23,830 nucleotides of DNA from CAZWDL01 sp964632995 (GTDB lineage Bacteria > Bacteroidota > Bacteroidia > Chitinophagales > Saprospiraceae): NCBI GenBank assembly GCA_964632995.1, contig CAZWDL010000112.1:1-23830 (forward strand), in the 5' to 3' direction. Numbering within the stretch: position 1 is the stretch's first letter; each line of letters starts with the position of its first letter. Below, piece after piece: positions 1 through 6,735 of the stretch. The translations under genes and the position numbers were made by a program. The notes beneath the pieces were generated by a model. That model saw only the letters and a list, made by a program, of their open reading frames with translations. It was not told the DNA's origin and did not search any database.

Positions 1-532
1 CGACGGCGCTGCCGTAAGCATTGAAAGTATTGATTTGCGTAGGATCCATAGGACGGTTGTAGAAGACAATTTTCCCTTCTACCCCTTCCCGGCCCAACTC
101 ATCGACCTCGTCGAGGCTGTTTACCTCCACCACTCCCGCTTTGAGCCCCTGTGTACCGGTTCCTACGGAATTGCCCAGCGCCAGTGCATTGAGAGCTACC
201 GTTCCCATCTGGGAACGGACGATTCGCACCACTTCCGGTTCCCCTCTTTCCCAGTGAGCCACCATGCACGGCTGCAGCCATACGCTGTCGAGTTGCATCG
301 TATCCAGTACCTGCCGGGTGTACTCTACCGCTGCCGCCGCTTGAGGCGATCCGCTCAGCCGCCCGCCGATGCGCTGCGTAAGGTAGTCCAGCCATTCATA
401 GGCCTGCCCCTGTGTAAGCGCTTTATCGTAAATATCTCTGATAAAAAAAGCGTCCTCGTCCTTTACGTCCTGACTCTGGACAAAGATGGCCGGTAGAAGA
501 CAGCATAAACAGAAAAAAAGCCGGAGCTGCAT
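1..532 (-). CDS. Secreted M28/carboxypeptidase Q-like metallopeptidase, N-terminal part (runs off window)
   Basis: The frame is open from an ATG at 532 to the window edge, giving the first 177 residues; the C-terminal part lies outside. Residues 1-20 are a signal peptide (Leu/Phe/Cys-rich core, cut near VQSQD). The next stretch contains YEWLDYLTQRIGGRLSGSP, the typical start of the M28 aminopeptidase / carboxypeptidase Q (PGCP) family, in which the pro-like helix is followed by the G-x-R-x-x-G-S motif. From about residue 130 the sequence (GVVEVNSLDEVDELG, then GKIVFYNRPMDP) resembles a PA insert domain, as in carboxypeptidase Q. The zinc-binding catalytic residues are beyond the edge, so activity cannot be judged. 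The likely role is peptide hydrolysis in the periplasm or outside the cell. A -33/-7-like promoter lies just upstream (551-580). The family call is from motif recognition; the exact subfamily is inference. Confidence 0.8.
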   Translation of the reverse strand, partial: MQLRLFFCLCCLLPAIFVQSQDVKDEDAFFIRDIYDKALTQGQAYEWLDYLTQRIGGRLSGSPQAAAAVEYTRQVLDTMQLDSVWLQPCMVAHWERGEPEVVRIVRSQMGTVALNALALGNSVGTGTQGLKAGVVEVNSLDEVDELGREGVEGKIVFYNRPMDPTQINTFNAYGSAV

Positions 533-550
533 AAGTCGATTCTTTTCGCA

Positions 551-580
551 GGAAAATACTCTTTAAGCCTTATAATTCAA
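551..580 (-). promoter_or_regulatory. Putative Bacteroidota promoter of the M28 peptidase gene
   Basis: On the minus strand a TTG (580-578) is followed after 19 bp by TATTTTCC (558-551). This fits the Bacteroidota -33 TTG / 19-20 bp / -7 TAnnTTTG pattern except for the last two bases of the -7 box. It would place the transcript start near 545, giving a leader of about 12 nt before the ATG at 532. Confidence 0.4.
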
Positions 581-629
581 AAAAGTATTCTTTTAATTTT
601 TTCCGGGGAACATCAGATTCCTTATTAAA

Positions 630-683
630 GAAGTTGTCTGAAGTTTCCTCACTGGCCTATCAAAATCGTCTTCAGACAACTTC
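630..683. repeat. 14-bp perfect inverted repeat with 26-bp loop
   Basis: Arms 630-643 (GAAGTTGTCTGAAG) and 670-683 (CTTCAGACAACTTC) are exact reverse complements. No T-tract follows on either strand, so it does not look like a terminator. It sits in the gap between the peptidase start (532) and the small-RNA candidate (921). The word AATTTTCGCA is repeated just to its right at 691-700 and 721-730. The function is unknown; it could be a regulatory stem or a remnant of a small palindromic element. Confidence 0.6.
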
Positions 684-884
684 AAAAAGAAATTTTCGCA
701 GGCTGAAAAAAATAAAATAAAATTTTCGCAAAAGGGGGGTAGAGGTAGCAGGAATATGTTTTCCGAAAAAGGAAAGAGCGTGCAAGCCGTAGCAAAAAGG
801 ATGGAAATTAGCTTTTTTAAAAAGAGTACCTTAATTTAGTATGGACTTTTAAAGACAAATGCTTAAATTTTTTTAAATTTGTAA

Positions 885-915
885 TTGTATTTTTTACACA
901 AAGTCATTACTTTTG
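885..915 (+). promoter_or_regulatory. Putative Bacteroidota promoter facing right
   Basis: TTG at 885-887, a 20-bp spacer, then TACTTTTG at 908-915, an exact match to the -7 box TAnnTTTG. The flanks are AT-rich. No open reading frame follows before the hairpin at 977-1009, so the promoter would drive a short non-coding transcript. Confidence 0.5.
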
Positions 916-920
916 TAATA

Positions 921-1009
921 TCCCGGAAAGCTAAAAAAGAATAAGAATTATAATTTGGTTTTATTTGGTTAGGGCTGAGGTAGTGCTGTGGTAGCACTGC
1001 CTCTTTTTT
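921..1009 (+). ncRNA. Candidate small RNA of about 90 nt
   Basis: The stretch is bounded by a good Bacteroidota promoter (885-915) and a strong intrinsic terminator (977-1009). It contains no ATG. Both neighbouring genes are on the other strand, so the plus-strand terminator has no protein gene to serve. The body is AT-rich, with the repeated word ATTTGGTT near 950-970. The 3' end abuts the stop codon of the minus-strand lipoprotein gene (1009-1011), so read-through would be antisense to it. I recognise no known RNA family. The call rests on promoter plus terminator only. Confidence 0.35.
977..1009 (+). terminator. Intrinsic terminator, plus strand
   Basis: An 11-bp stem pairs GAGGTAGTGCT (977-987) with AGCACTGCCTC (993-1003) with one G-U pair. 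The loop is 5 nt and six Ts follow at 1004-1009. On the minus strand the hairpin is not followed by a T-run, so it is primarily a rightward terminator. It may still help to stop the lipoprotein transcript ending at 1009. Confidence 0.75.
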
Positions 1010-1551
1010 CATTTCTGGAATTCCACTTCGATCATCATCTCTCTAGGCTCCGAGAAAGCAATATCCTGTTTTGTTTCTATCCGGTATCCCTGTTCGGGAT
1101 CATACAGCAGTCTTTGTTCCCGGTCGGCCGTAAATCCTTCAGAACTGGTTTGCACCTCTATGCGGCTCACCTTTTCTTCCTGAAAGAAAACCGACAAGGT
1201 ATCTACGCGTAGGGATGCATCGGTAGCAGTATATTGGATTTTGCGTAGCTGTCCTGCTTCCTCTACGCTATCGATCCGGTATTTATCCCACCAGGCGGCG
1301 CGGTTGATATCGGCGTTGAGAAAAACTTCGAGTTCACGGCCGTAATCCAGTGAATCCAGTTGTGTCTTCAGGGTATCGCTTTCGAAGCTAACGGTTTTTT
1401 CTACCGGCGGCTGGGTTTCTTGCAGCCGTTCAACCTGCTGGTTGAAATAGGTGCGGAGATCGAAAAAGGGGTTTTCCAGCTTTTCCTCCGGCGCCTGGTC
1501 GACAGTACAGCCGGCGGCAGCGAACAGGAATAACGCGGTGAGGAAGAGCAT
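1009..1551 (-). CDS. Putative lipoprotein, function unknown
   Basis: A 180-residue protein starting at an ATG at 1551, preceded 4 nt upstream by GGAAGG. A longer frame starting at 1599 adds 16 charged residues that would spoil the signal peptide, so the shorter start is preferred. Residues 1-15 (MLFLTALFLFAAAGC) are a lipoprotein signal with lipobox AAGC and lipidated Cys15. The mature part is rich in Glu, Gln and Asp with no catalytic motif I recognise. It looks like the small outer-membrane or periplasmic lipoproteins common beside housekeeping genes in Bacteroidota. It lies 137 bp downstream of gpmI on the same strand and could be co-transcribed. A 7-bp inverted repeat (1617-1623 with 1646-1652) lies in that gap but lacks a T-tract. 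Confidence 0.75.
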   Translation of the reverse strand: MLFLTALFLFAAAGCTVDQAPEEKLENPFFDLRTYFNQQVERLQETQPPVEKTVSFESDTLKTQLDSLDYGRELEVFLNADINRAAWWDKYRIDSVEEAGQLRKIQYTATDASLRVDTLSVFFQEEKVSRIEVQTSSEGFTADREQRLLYDPEQGYRIETKQDIAFSEPREMMIEVEFQK

Positions 1552-1688
1552 GATCCTTCCGGCTCTGCGTTCGAAGGGTAGTCGGATTGCAACTATCATA
1601 ATGGCGCATATCTGTACAGGCTCAAGCGGGGATGCAGTAATGAAAGAGCCTGAGGTTATATTAATTCTGTCCGGCTACTTACGGGTAC

Positions 1689-3242
1689 TTAGACAGATGC
1701 CCCTTCCCGGCTGAGGAGCACCTCGCCGGTCATCGCTTTGGGGATATCCATGCCGAGTATGGTCAGGATCGTCGGCGCCACATCGCCCAGTTTGCCGTCT
1801 TTGATGTTGACTTCCCCTTTTCCGGTGTCCTTACTGATGTAAAAGCAAGGCACGGGATTGGTGGTATGAGCGGTATTGGGCGTACCGTCGGCGTTGATCA
1901 TGTAGTCGGCGTTGCCGTGATCGGCGATGACGATGGCTTCGTAATCATGCTGCATGGCTGTTTCCATCAGGCGCTGCAGACAGGAATCGACCGTTTCGAC
2001 GGCTTTGACGGCGGCTTCGAAATCACCGGTATGCCCCACCATATCCGGATTGGCGTAATTGAGGCAGATAAAGTCCGGTTCGTGTTGCTCAATTTCATTG
2101 ACGATCGCGTCGGTTACCTCGTAGGCGCTCATTTCGGGTTTGAGGTCGTAAGTATCCACTTTGGGTGATGGAATGAGAATGCGTTTTTCCCCTTCGAACT
2201 CCACTTCCCGTCCTCCGTTAAAGAAGTAAGTGACGTGCGCGTACTTTTCTGTTTCGGCGATGCGCACTTGAGTTTTTCCTGCCTCGGAGAGTATTTCTCC
2301 CAGGGTTTCCGTGACGTCTTGCTTTTTAAAGAGCACGTCTACACCTTTGTATTCACGGTCGTAAGTGGTCATGGTGATATAGCGAAGGTCGAGCTTTTTC
2401 ATATCGTACTCGGGCATATCGCGTTGCGTGAGCACTTCCGAAATCTGCCGCGGCCGGTCATTGCGGAAGTTGAAACAGATCAATACATCGCCGTTATTGA
2501 GGGTAGCCACCGGATCGTCACCGTCACGAGTAAGCAACAGGGGTTTGAGAAACTCATCGGTTTCCCCTTCCTCGTAGCGCTCTTTAATTGCGGAGAGTAT
2601 ATCGTTGGTCTTTTCTCCTTCGCCATGCACGAGCAGATCATAAGCCAGCTTGGTGCGTTTCCAGCGCTTATCGCGGTCCATGGCGTAATAACGGCCGACG
2701 ACAGACGCCAGCTCGGCGGGCTGATCCTCGATGTGATCGAGTACTTCGCGGAGGTATCCGACACCGCCCTTAGGATCGGTATCGCGCCCGTCGGTGAAAG
2801 CGTGGATATACACTTGCTCGACCTCCTGTTCCTGTGTGATATCACAAAGGGCGAGCAGGTGCCGGATATGGGAATGCACCCCGCCGTCGGAAACCAGTCC
2901 CATGATATGAACGGCGCGGTTATTTTCTTTAGCGTAACGCAGCGCATCGAGCAGCGTTTCGTTTTTATGTAGTTCCCGCTCGCGAATCGCCTTGTTGATG
3001 CGTGCGAGGTACTGATACACCACCCGGCCGGCGCCGATATTCATATGGCCGACCTCGGAGTTGCCCATCTGGCCTTCCGGCAAACCGACGGCTTCGCCAA
3101 AAGTGACGAGTTCTGAATTGGGATATTTTTCGTAAAGGCTATCGACGTAAGACGTATTGGCCTGTGCAACCGCGCTGCGTTTGGGATCAGGGCCATGGCC
3201 CCATCCATCGAGGATAACTAATAAAGATCTTTTTGCATTCAT
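1689..3242 (-). CDS. gpmI: 2,3-bisphosphoglycerate-independent phosphoglycerate mutase
   Basis: This cytoplasmic glycolytic/gluconeogenic enzyme interconverts 3- and 2-phosphoglycerate with two Mn ions and a phosphoserine intermediate. The protein is 517 residues, the normal length. Visible motifs are LLVILDGWG (first metal Asp12), QMGNSEVGHMNIGAGR (catalytic Ser62), SDGGVHSH and FTDGRDTDP in the transferase domain, then IVIADHGNADYM and AHTTNPVPCF carrying the C-terminal metal ligands of the alkaline-phosphatase-like domain. All key residues are present. The start is taken at ATG 3242; a TTG three codons earlier is the only other option. A perfect -7 box (3249-3256) sits so close that the mRNA would have almost no leader. 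The gene is divergent from the DUF4783 gene. Confidence 0.97.
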   Translation of the reverse strand: MNAKRSLLVILDGWGHGPDPKRSAVAQANTSYVDSLYEKYPNSELVTFGEAVGLPEGQMGNSEVGHMNIGAGRVVYQYLARINKAIRERELHKNETLLDALRYAKENNRAVHIMGLVSDGGVHSHIRHLLALCDITQEQEVEQVYIHAFTDGRDTDPKGGVGYLREVLDHIEDQPAELASVVGRYYAMDRDKRWKRTKLAYDLLVHGEGEKTNDILSAIKERYEEGETDEFLKPLLLTRDGDDPVATLNNGDVLICFNFRNDRPRQISEVLTQRDMPEYDMKKLDLRYITMTTYDREYKGVDVLFKKQDVTETLGEILSEAGKTQVRIAETEKYAHVTYFFNGGREVEFEGEKRILIPSPKVDTYDLKPEMSAYEVTDAIVNEIEQHEPDFICLNYANPDMVGHTGDFEAAVKAVETVDSCLQRLMETAMQHDYEAIVIADHGNADYMINADGTPNTAHTTNPVPCFYISKDTGKGEVNIKDGKLGDVAPTILTILGMDIPKAMTGEVLLSREGASV

Positions 3243-3248
3243 AATAGA

Positions 3249-3256
3249 CAAAGATA
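3249..3256 (-). promoter_or_regulatory. -7 promoter box of gpmI
   Basis: Minus-strand TATCTTTG is an exact TAnnTTTG match and ends only 6 nt before the ATG at 3242. No clear TTG is seen 19-20 bp upstream. The expected transcript start falls at or within a few bases of the start codon, which suggests a leaderless or nearly leaderless mRNA. Confidence 0.5.
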
Positions 3257-3411
3257 CTATTTTGGAAAAAACTCAGCGTTAAGGAAAGGTAAAATCCCGT
3301 ATCCAAAAGCTTTGCAGGCAGGAACTTTCCTTGAGAAATAATAATTTATAAGGATTCAGATTCGTTTTACTTTACCAAACCTGTCTTTTCTTTTGTTCAG
3401 TGGGATGTTAC

Positions 3412-3419
3412 TAATTTTG
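3412..3419 (+). promoter_or_regulatory. Possible -7 box for the DUF4783 gene
   Basis: TAATTTTG matches TAnnTTTG. The nearest upstream TTG (3393-3395) is at 16 bp, shorter than usual. It would give a leader of about 120 nt before the ATG at 3547, with a small hairpin possible from CCGTcaaaaACGG near 3425. Confidence 0.3.
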
Positions 3420-3546
3420 ATTCCGCCGTCAAAAACGGTCGAGAAGCAGCCTGTAATCCTGAAAACAAAACATGGTGTGATTCACCCTGTTAAGCCTCAG
3501 GAAGAGGATTAACGACGGTGAAATGCCGTTACAAAAATTGGCAATC

Positions 3547-3927
3547 ATGAAAAATCTTATTTTCCTTGCTTTGATTATGCCCGCGATCAGCACTCCGCAG
3601 GTGACTTTGTCGGACATTACCAAAGCCATAAGCAACGGCGATGTGGCCGCTCTGAGCGGCTATTTCGATCAGACGGTTGAAATTGCGCTTCAGGACCAGG
3701 AAGAGGTCTACGAGAAAGCGGAAGCAACCGGTATCATCAAGCGGTTTTTTGCTCAAAACAAACCCAAATCCTTCAGCCAGGTACACCAGGGTACTTCCAA
3801 AGGAAATGACTCGCAGTACTGCATCGGAAACCTGGTCACCGAGGACGGTACCTTCCGGGTCTACATTTACATGCGCGTTGAGGGCAACCAGTACCGCATT
3901 CAGGAACTGCGCTTCGACAGAGAGTAA
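3547..3927 (+). CDS. DUF4783 family secreted protein
   Basis: A 126-residue protein. The start at ATG 3547 gives a normal signal peptide (MKNLIFLALIMPAIS, then STPQ); an ATG eight codons earlier would weaken it. The mature part begins VTLSDITKAISNGDVAALSGYFDQTVEIAL and ends in YRIQELRFDRE. This is the pattern of DUF4783, a small NTF2/SnoaL-like cone domain found in Bacteroidota. In this family the N-terminal helix is followed by a sheet with GxxxxYCIGNL-type strands. The function is unknown and the location is probably periplasmic. It converges with the TIGR02757 gene with only 12 bp between stops. The family call is from memory of the pattern, so it is fairly but not fully certain. Confidence 0.8.
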   Translation: MKNLIFLALIMPAISTPQVTLSDITKAISNGDVAALSGYFDQTVEIALQDQEEVYEKAEATGIIKRFFAQNKPKSFSQVHQGTSKGNDSQYCIGNLVTEDGTFRVYIYMRVEGNQYRIQELRFDRE

Positions 3928-3939
3928 GGACACCTGGAA

Positions 3940-4716
3940 CTACAGCTGATCCTTTTCCAGCACACCCAATCCGAAGAGGGCGAAATCGTACTTCACCGGA
4001 TCTTCCGGATCGAACTGCCGGAGGTTTTCGGTAAGTTCCTGCACGGCCCGCCAGTCAGTCTGCTTGCGTTGCAGGAGTCCCAGGCGGCGGGCGATGCGTT
4101 CAACGTGCACATCCAGAGGCATGAGCAACTGCGCCGGTGACAGGCGCCGCCACAGTCCAAAGTCTACCCCTCTATTATCCCGGCGCACCATCCAGCGCAA
4201 AAACATATTCAGCCGTTTACAACTCGATTTGCGAAGCGGGGTTGCGATGTGCTTCCGCGTTCGGCGAGGAGCATGGGGCAGGGAAAAGAACAATTCGTGA
4301 AACCCGGCCAGGGCAGGGCCTGTATCGGAAGCCGCTACCGGCATATGGCGGGCAAAGGCCTCTTCCAGAGAGTCGTGTTGCCGGTAATACCATTGGAAAA
4401 ATTCGAGGAAGTACAGGGTATCGGTGGCCTGAAAGGTTCGGTGCTTGAAGTCGAGAAAACGGCGCCGGTCGGTTTCCTCATGATTAACGACGAAATCGTA
4501 AGGGGCGCCGTCCATCAGCTCTATAAGCTCATTGGCCTTGTTGATGATGGTCTTGCGCTGCCCCCAGGCCAGCACCGCTACCCAAAGGCCCATAATTTCG
4601 ATATCCTGTAGTTTGGAAAAGCGATGGGGGATGAGAATGGGATCATCTTTTATGAACGCGGGGCGGTTATACCGATCGACGCATTTGTCCAGAAAAGCCT
4701 TCAGGTCCTTATCCAT
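3940..4716 (-). CDS. TIGR02757 (DUF2400) family protein
   Basis: A 258-residue cytoplasmic protein. Its N-terminus (DLKAFLDKCVDRYNRP..DPILIPHRFSKLQDIEIMGLWVAVLAWGQRKTIINKANEL) and C-terminus (LSPAQLLMPLDVHVERIARRLGLLQRKQTDWRAVQELTENLRQFDPEDPVKYDFALFGLGV) match the TIGR02757 family, common in Bacteroidota. The C-terminal half has the look of helix-hairpin-helix DNA glycosylases: the LMPLDVHVERIARRLG segment is like the HhH-plus-Asp region. A role in nucleic-acid repair is often guessed but not shown. The length is typical. The start at ATG 4716 gives the family's usual N-terminus. It ends 12 bp from the convergent DUF4783 gene. Confidence 0.88.
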   Translation of the reverse strand: MDKDLKAFLDKCVDRYNRPAFIKDDPILIPHRFSKLQDIEIMGLWVAVLAWGQRKTIINKANELIELMDGAPYDFVVNHEETDRRRFLDFKHRTFQATDTLYFLEFFQWYYRQHDSLEEAFARHMPVAASDTGPALAGFHELFFSLPHAPRRTRKHIATPLRKSSCKRLNMFLRWMVRRDNRGVDFGLWRRLSPAQLLMPLDVHVERIARRLGLLQRKQTDWRAVQELTENLRQFDPEDPVKYDFALFGLGVLEKDQL

Positions 4717-4828
4717 AATTCAAAATACCGGCGTGCCTGTCAATAAAAATGTTAAAATCATCAAACCCACCCATCCTTTTTCCAGTTTAGAGGTGTATAG
4801 TACAGTAAACACCTAAAGTCCCAAAAAC

Positions 4829-4912
4829 ATGACTGCAACCCTTACTTACACGCTGCTCTTAGCTGCTATCTACTTTGGTAAAGTGATGCTGGACCGGTCT
4901 GATCTGGATTGA
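4829..4912 (+). CDS. Possible 27-residue hydrophobic small protein
   Basis: ATG at 4829 to TGA at 4910-4912 encodes MTATLTYTLLLAAIYFGKVM followed by LDRSDLD. This is one short hydrophobic segment with an acidic tail, like single-pass membrane microproteins. It occupies the gap between two minus-strand genes (4716 start, 4933 stop). No ribosome-binding or -7 promoter sequence is evident, so it may be chance. Confidence 0.15.
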   Translation: MTATLTYTLLLAAIYFGKVMLDRSDLD

Positions 4913-4932
4913 GCTTCCGCTCCCCGCTGTTT

Positions 4933-5706
4933 TTACAGCGCCTTTTGTTTTTGTTCAGCAGGGAGTCTGCGGTACATCCTGAACTTTGCCATTCCCAGCC
5001 GTTGAAGAAAGTGAGTTGCGGACACCTGCAAAACACCAAGCCCGTAGCGCACGCTGCGCGTAAAGTTGATGGAAGAGGCCTCTTCAAAATATTTGGTCGG
5101 GCAGGTCACCTCCGCAATGTGGAACCCCGCGTAGATGATCTGTGAAAGCATCTGATTGTCGAAAACGAAGTCGTCGGAGTTTTCGTTAAAATTGATTGCT
5201 TTCAGCACCTTCCGGTCGAAGGCGCGGTAGCCCGTGTGATACTCCGATAATTTGTAATTGACAAGCAGGTTCTGCACAAAGGTCAGCCCCCGGTTAGCAA
5301 TATATTTGTACAGCGGCATGCCGCCGGCCAGCGCCCCCCGCCCCAGGATTCTCGATCCCAGCACGACGGGATACAGCTCGTCGCCAATGATGTTGACCAT
5401 TGCCGGAATAAGTTTGGGCGTATATTGATAGTCCGGATGTAGCATGATGACAATGTCGCCGCCCAGCTCCAGGGCCTTATTGTATAAAGACTTCTGATTC
5501 CCTCCGTACCCTTTGTTCTCCTGATGCCTGATGACATGCTTGATCCCTATTTCCTTCGCCATCTCGGAGGTGTTGTCCTTGCTGGCGTCGTCACAGAGCA
5601 CGACTTCGTCCACCAGCCCGAAAGGAATTTCCCGATATGTTTTTTCCAATGTACGCGCCGCGTTGTAGGCGGGCATAACGACAATTACTTTCTTTCCTTT
5701 GTACAT
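4933..5706 (-). CDS. Family 2 glycosyltransferase (dolichol-phosphate mannosyltransferase-like)
   Basis: A 257-residue soluble GT-A enzyme, expected at the inner face of the membrane. It likely transfers a sugar from a nucleotide sugar to a polyprenyl phosphate or to a glycan. The motifs are VIVVMPAYNAARTLEKT (nucleotide-binding strand), VLCDDASKDNT (Asp39-Asp40), NKGYGGNQKSLYNKAL, then MLHPDYQYTP, where Asp92 sits in the metal-binding position normally held by DxD. SEYHTGYRAFDRKVL is the acceptor-site loop typical of DPM1/GtrB-like proteins. There are no C-terminal membrane helices, unlike GtrB. The acceptor cannot be told from sequence. It is a single gene with a perfect -7 box (5725-5732). 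The stop is just right of the small ORF at 4829. Confidence 0.9.
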   Translation of the reverse strand: MYKGKKVIVVMPAYNAARTLEKTYREIPFGLVDEVVLCDDASKDNTSEMAKEIGIKHVIRHQENKGYGGNQKSLYNKALELGGDIVIMLHPDYQYTPKLIPAMVNIIGDELYPVVLGSRILGRGALAGGMPLYKYIANRGLTFVQNLLVNYKLSEYHTGYRAFDRKVLKAINFNENSDDFVFDNQMLSQIIYAGFHIAEVTCPTKYFEEASSINFTRSVRYGLGVLQVSATHFLQRLGMAKFRMYRRLPAEQKQKAL

Positions 5707-5724
5707 GCTTTTGAATTATGGCGG

Positions 5725-5732
5725 CAAAGATA
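5725..5732 (-). promoter_or_regulatory. -7 promoter box of the glycosyltransferase gene
   Basis: Minus-strand TATCTTTG is an exact TAnnTTTG match, 19 bp before the ATG at 5706. No TTG lies at the -33 position. The tandem words at 5737-5771 lie immediately upstream and would overlap the -33 region. Confidence 0.5.
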
Positions 5733-5736
5733 AGAA

Positions 5737-5771
5737 AGTTCAGTGGTTCATGGTTCGCGTTAGGCGTGGTT
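5737..5771. repeat. Degenerate 7-bp tandem words (element vii)
   Basis: Five consecutive 7-mers read AGTTCAG, TGGTTCA, TGGTTCG, CGTTAGG and CGTGGTT, all built on GGTTC/GTT with a 7-bp period. The array lies in the divergent gap between the glycosyltransferase and the membrane protein, just upstream of the glycosyltransferase -7 box. No clear inverted partner is visible. It is the weakest member of the period-7/8 element group described in this window. Confidence 0.4.
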
Positions 5772-5925
5772 TCACGAGGGCATCGTCACCTGGTTGGCAG
5801 GCGTAGAGGAGCAGAAGCCACTTTGTGCAGGAACTCGTGAGATGGTAAAACAAGGGATCGATGAAAACAATACCCGGCATTTTTCATTATCATTGAAAAT
5901 CAATTTTTTCTCCAAACTGCACCCC

Positions 5926-6669
5926 ATGCGCAAAGTACTCCTTTGGATCGGCATCATTTTCGTCGCCATGCTACTCATCACTTTTGTCGCCGGCCTCATT
6001 GCTCACGAGCCTTTACCGGAGGGTGAGGCCGGCCCGGCGGCCGACAGCCTGGCCCGGCGGATGGAGGCTGCCGTCAACAAGGAAGCCTGGGACAGCACCG
6101 TTCTGGTGCAGTGGACCTTTGCCGGTATGCATCGTTTTCTGTGGGACAAGGAACGCGATTTCTGCCGGGTGCGCTGGGATGATAAAGAAGTACTGCTGGA
6201 TCTCAATACGATTACGGGTAAGGCCTGGCAAGATGGACAAGCGTTGGAAGGCGAAGCTGCGAAAGAGCTCGTGCAGCAGGCCTGGTCCTACTTTGCCAAC
6301 GATTCTTTCTGGCTGAACGCCTGTGTCAAAGCCTTCGACCCGGGCACGCAGCGGCGTCGGGTGCAACTGGCTGGCGGCGGGGAAGGTCTTTTGGTCACCT
6401 ACACCAGCGGCGGCGTCACCCCTGGTGACAGCTATTTGTGGATATTGGATGAAAACGGCTTGCCTCAGCGCTGGAAAATGTGGGTTTCCATCCTACCCGT
6501 CGGCGGCGTATCGGCCACCTGGGACGACTGGGTGACGCTCGACAGCGGAGCGAAGATCGCTACGGCTCACGAGAATGCGATGTTCACCCTGAAGATTACC
6601 GATCTGCGGGGCGCCCGTTCGCGGCAGGCATTCGGACTGGAACAGGATCCTTTTTCTTCGCTGGAATAA
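5926..6669 (+). CDS. Membrane-anchored protein of unknown function
   Basis: A 247-residue protein. The start is taken at ATG 5926, because it directly precedes MRKVLLWIGIIFVAMLLITFVAGLIAH, a clean N-terminal anchor (residues about 5-26). A frame extended to 5794 adds 44 residues without signal character. The rest (about 220 residues) is predicted to lie outside the inner membrane and is rich in Trp and Asp. Segments such as FLWDKERDFCRVRWDDKEVLLDLNT and SYLWILDENGLPQRWKMWVSILPVGG look like beta-strands of a lipocalin/LolA-type or DUF-type sheet domain. I recognise no family and see no catalytic motif. It converges with the M3 peptidase gene 66 bp away, with a hairpin between. No promoter with a good -7 box is visible. 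Confidence 0.7.
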   Translation: MRKVLLWIGIIFVAMLLITFVAGLIAHEPLPEGEAGPAADSLARRMEAAVNKEAWDSTVLVQWTFAGMHRFLWDKERDFCRVRWDDKEVLLDLNTITGKAWQDGQALEGEAAKELVQQAWSYFANDSFWLNACVKAFDPGTQRRRVQLAGGGEGLLVTYTSGGVTPGDSYLWILDENGLPQRWKMWVSILPVGGVSATWDDWVTLDSGAKIATAHENAMFTLKITDLRGARSRQAFGLEQDPFSSLE

Positions 6670-6680
6670 TGAGCAGCACG

Positions 6681-6707
6681 GGGATAAAATCAACTCCTTT
6701 TCATCCC
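6681..6707. terminator. Possible terminator hairpin between convergent genes
   Basis: GGGAT plus AAAA (6681-6689) pairs with TTTT plus ATCCC (6698-6707) with one bulged base. The loop is about 8 nt. It lies between the convergent stops at 6669 and 6736. The A-rich and T-rich halves of the stem suit a bidirectional terminator, but no long T-run follows on either strand. Confidence 0.3.
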
Positions 6708-6735
6708 GGACTCTCCCTCTTTCCGGTTTTTCCCT

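Noticed and set aside
99..395. 98-residue minus-strand reading frame inside the M28 gene
   Set aside because: It is in a different frame from the true peptidase reading frame, which is open from 532 to the window edge and has a signal peptide and family motifs.
2235..2972. 245-residue plus-strand reading frame opposite gpmI
   Set aside because: It lies entirely antisense to a well-supported gene with all catalytic motifs, and its own sequence shows no recognisable domain.
5794..5925. 44-residue N-terminal extension of the membrane protein
   Set aside because: The extension lacks signal or domain character; the ATG at 5926 directly precedes a normal membrane anchor.
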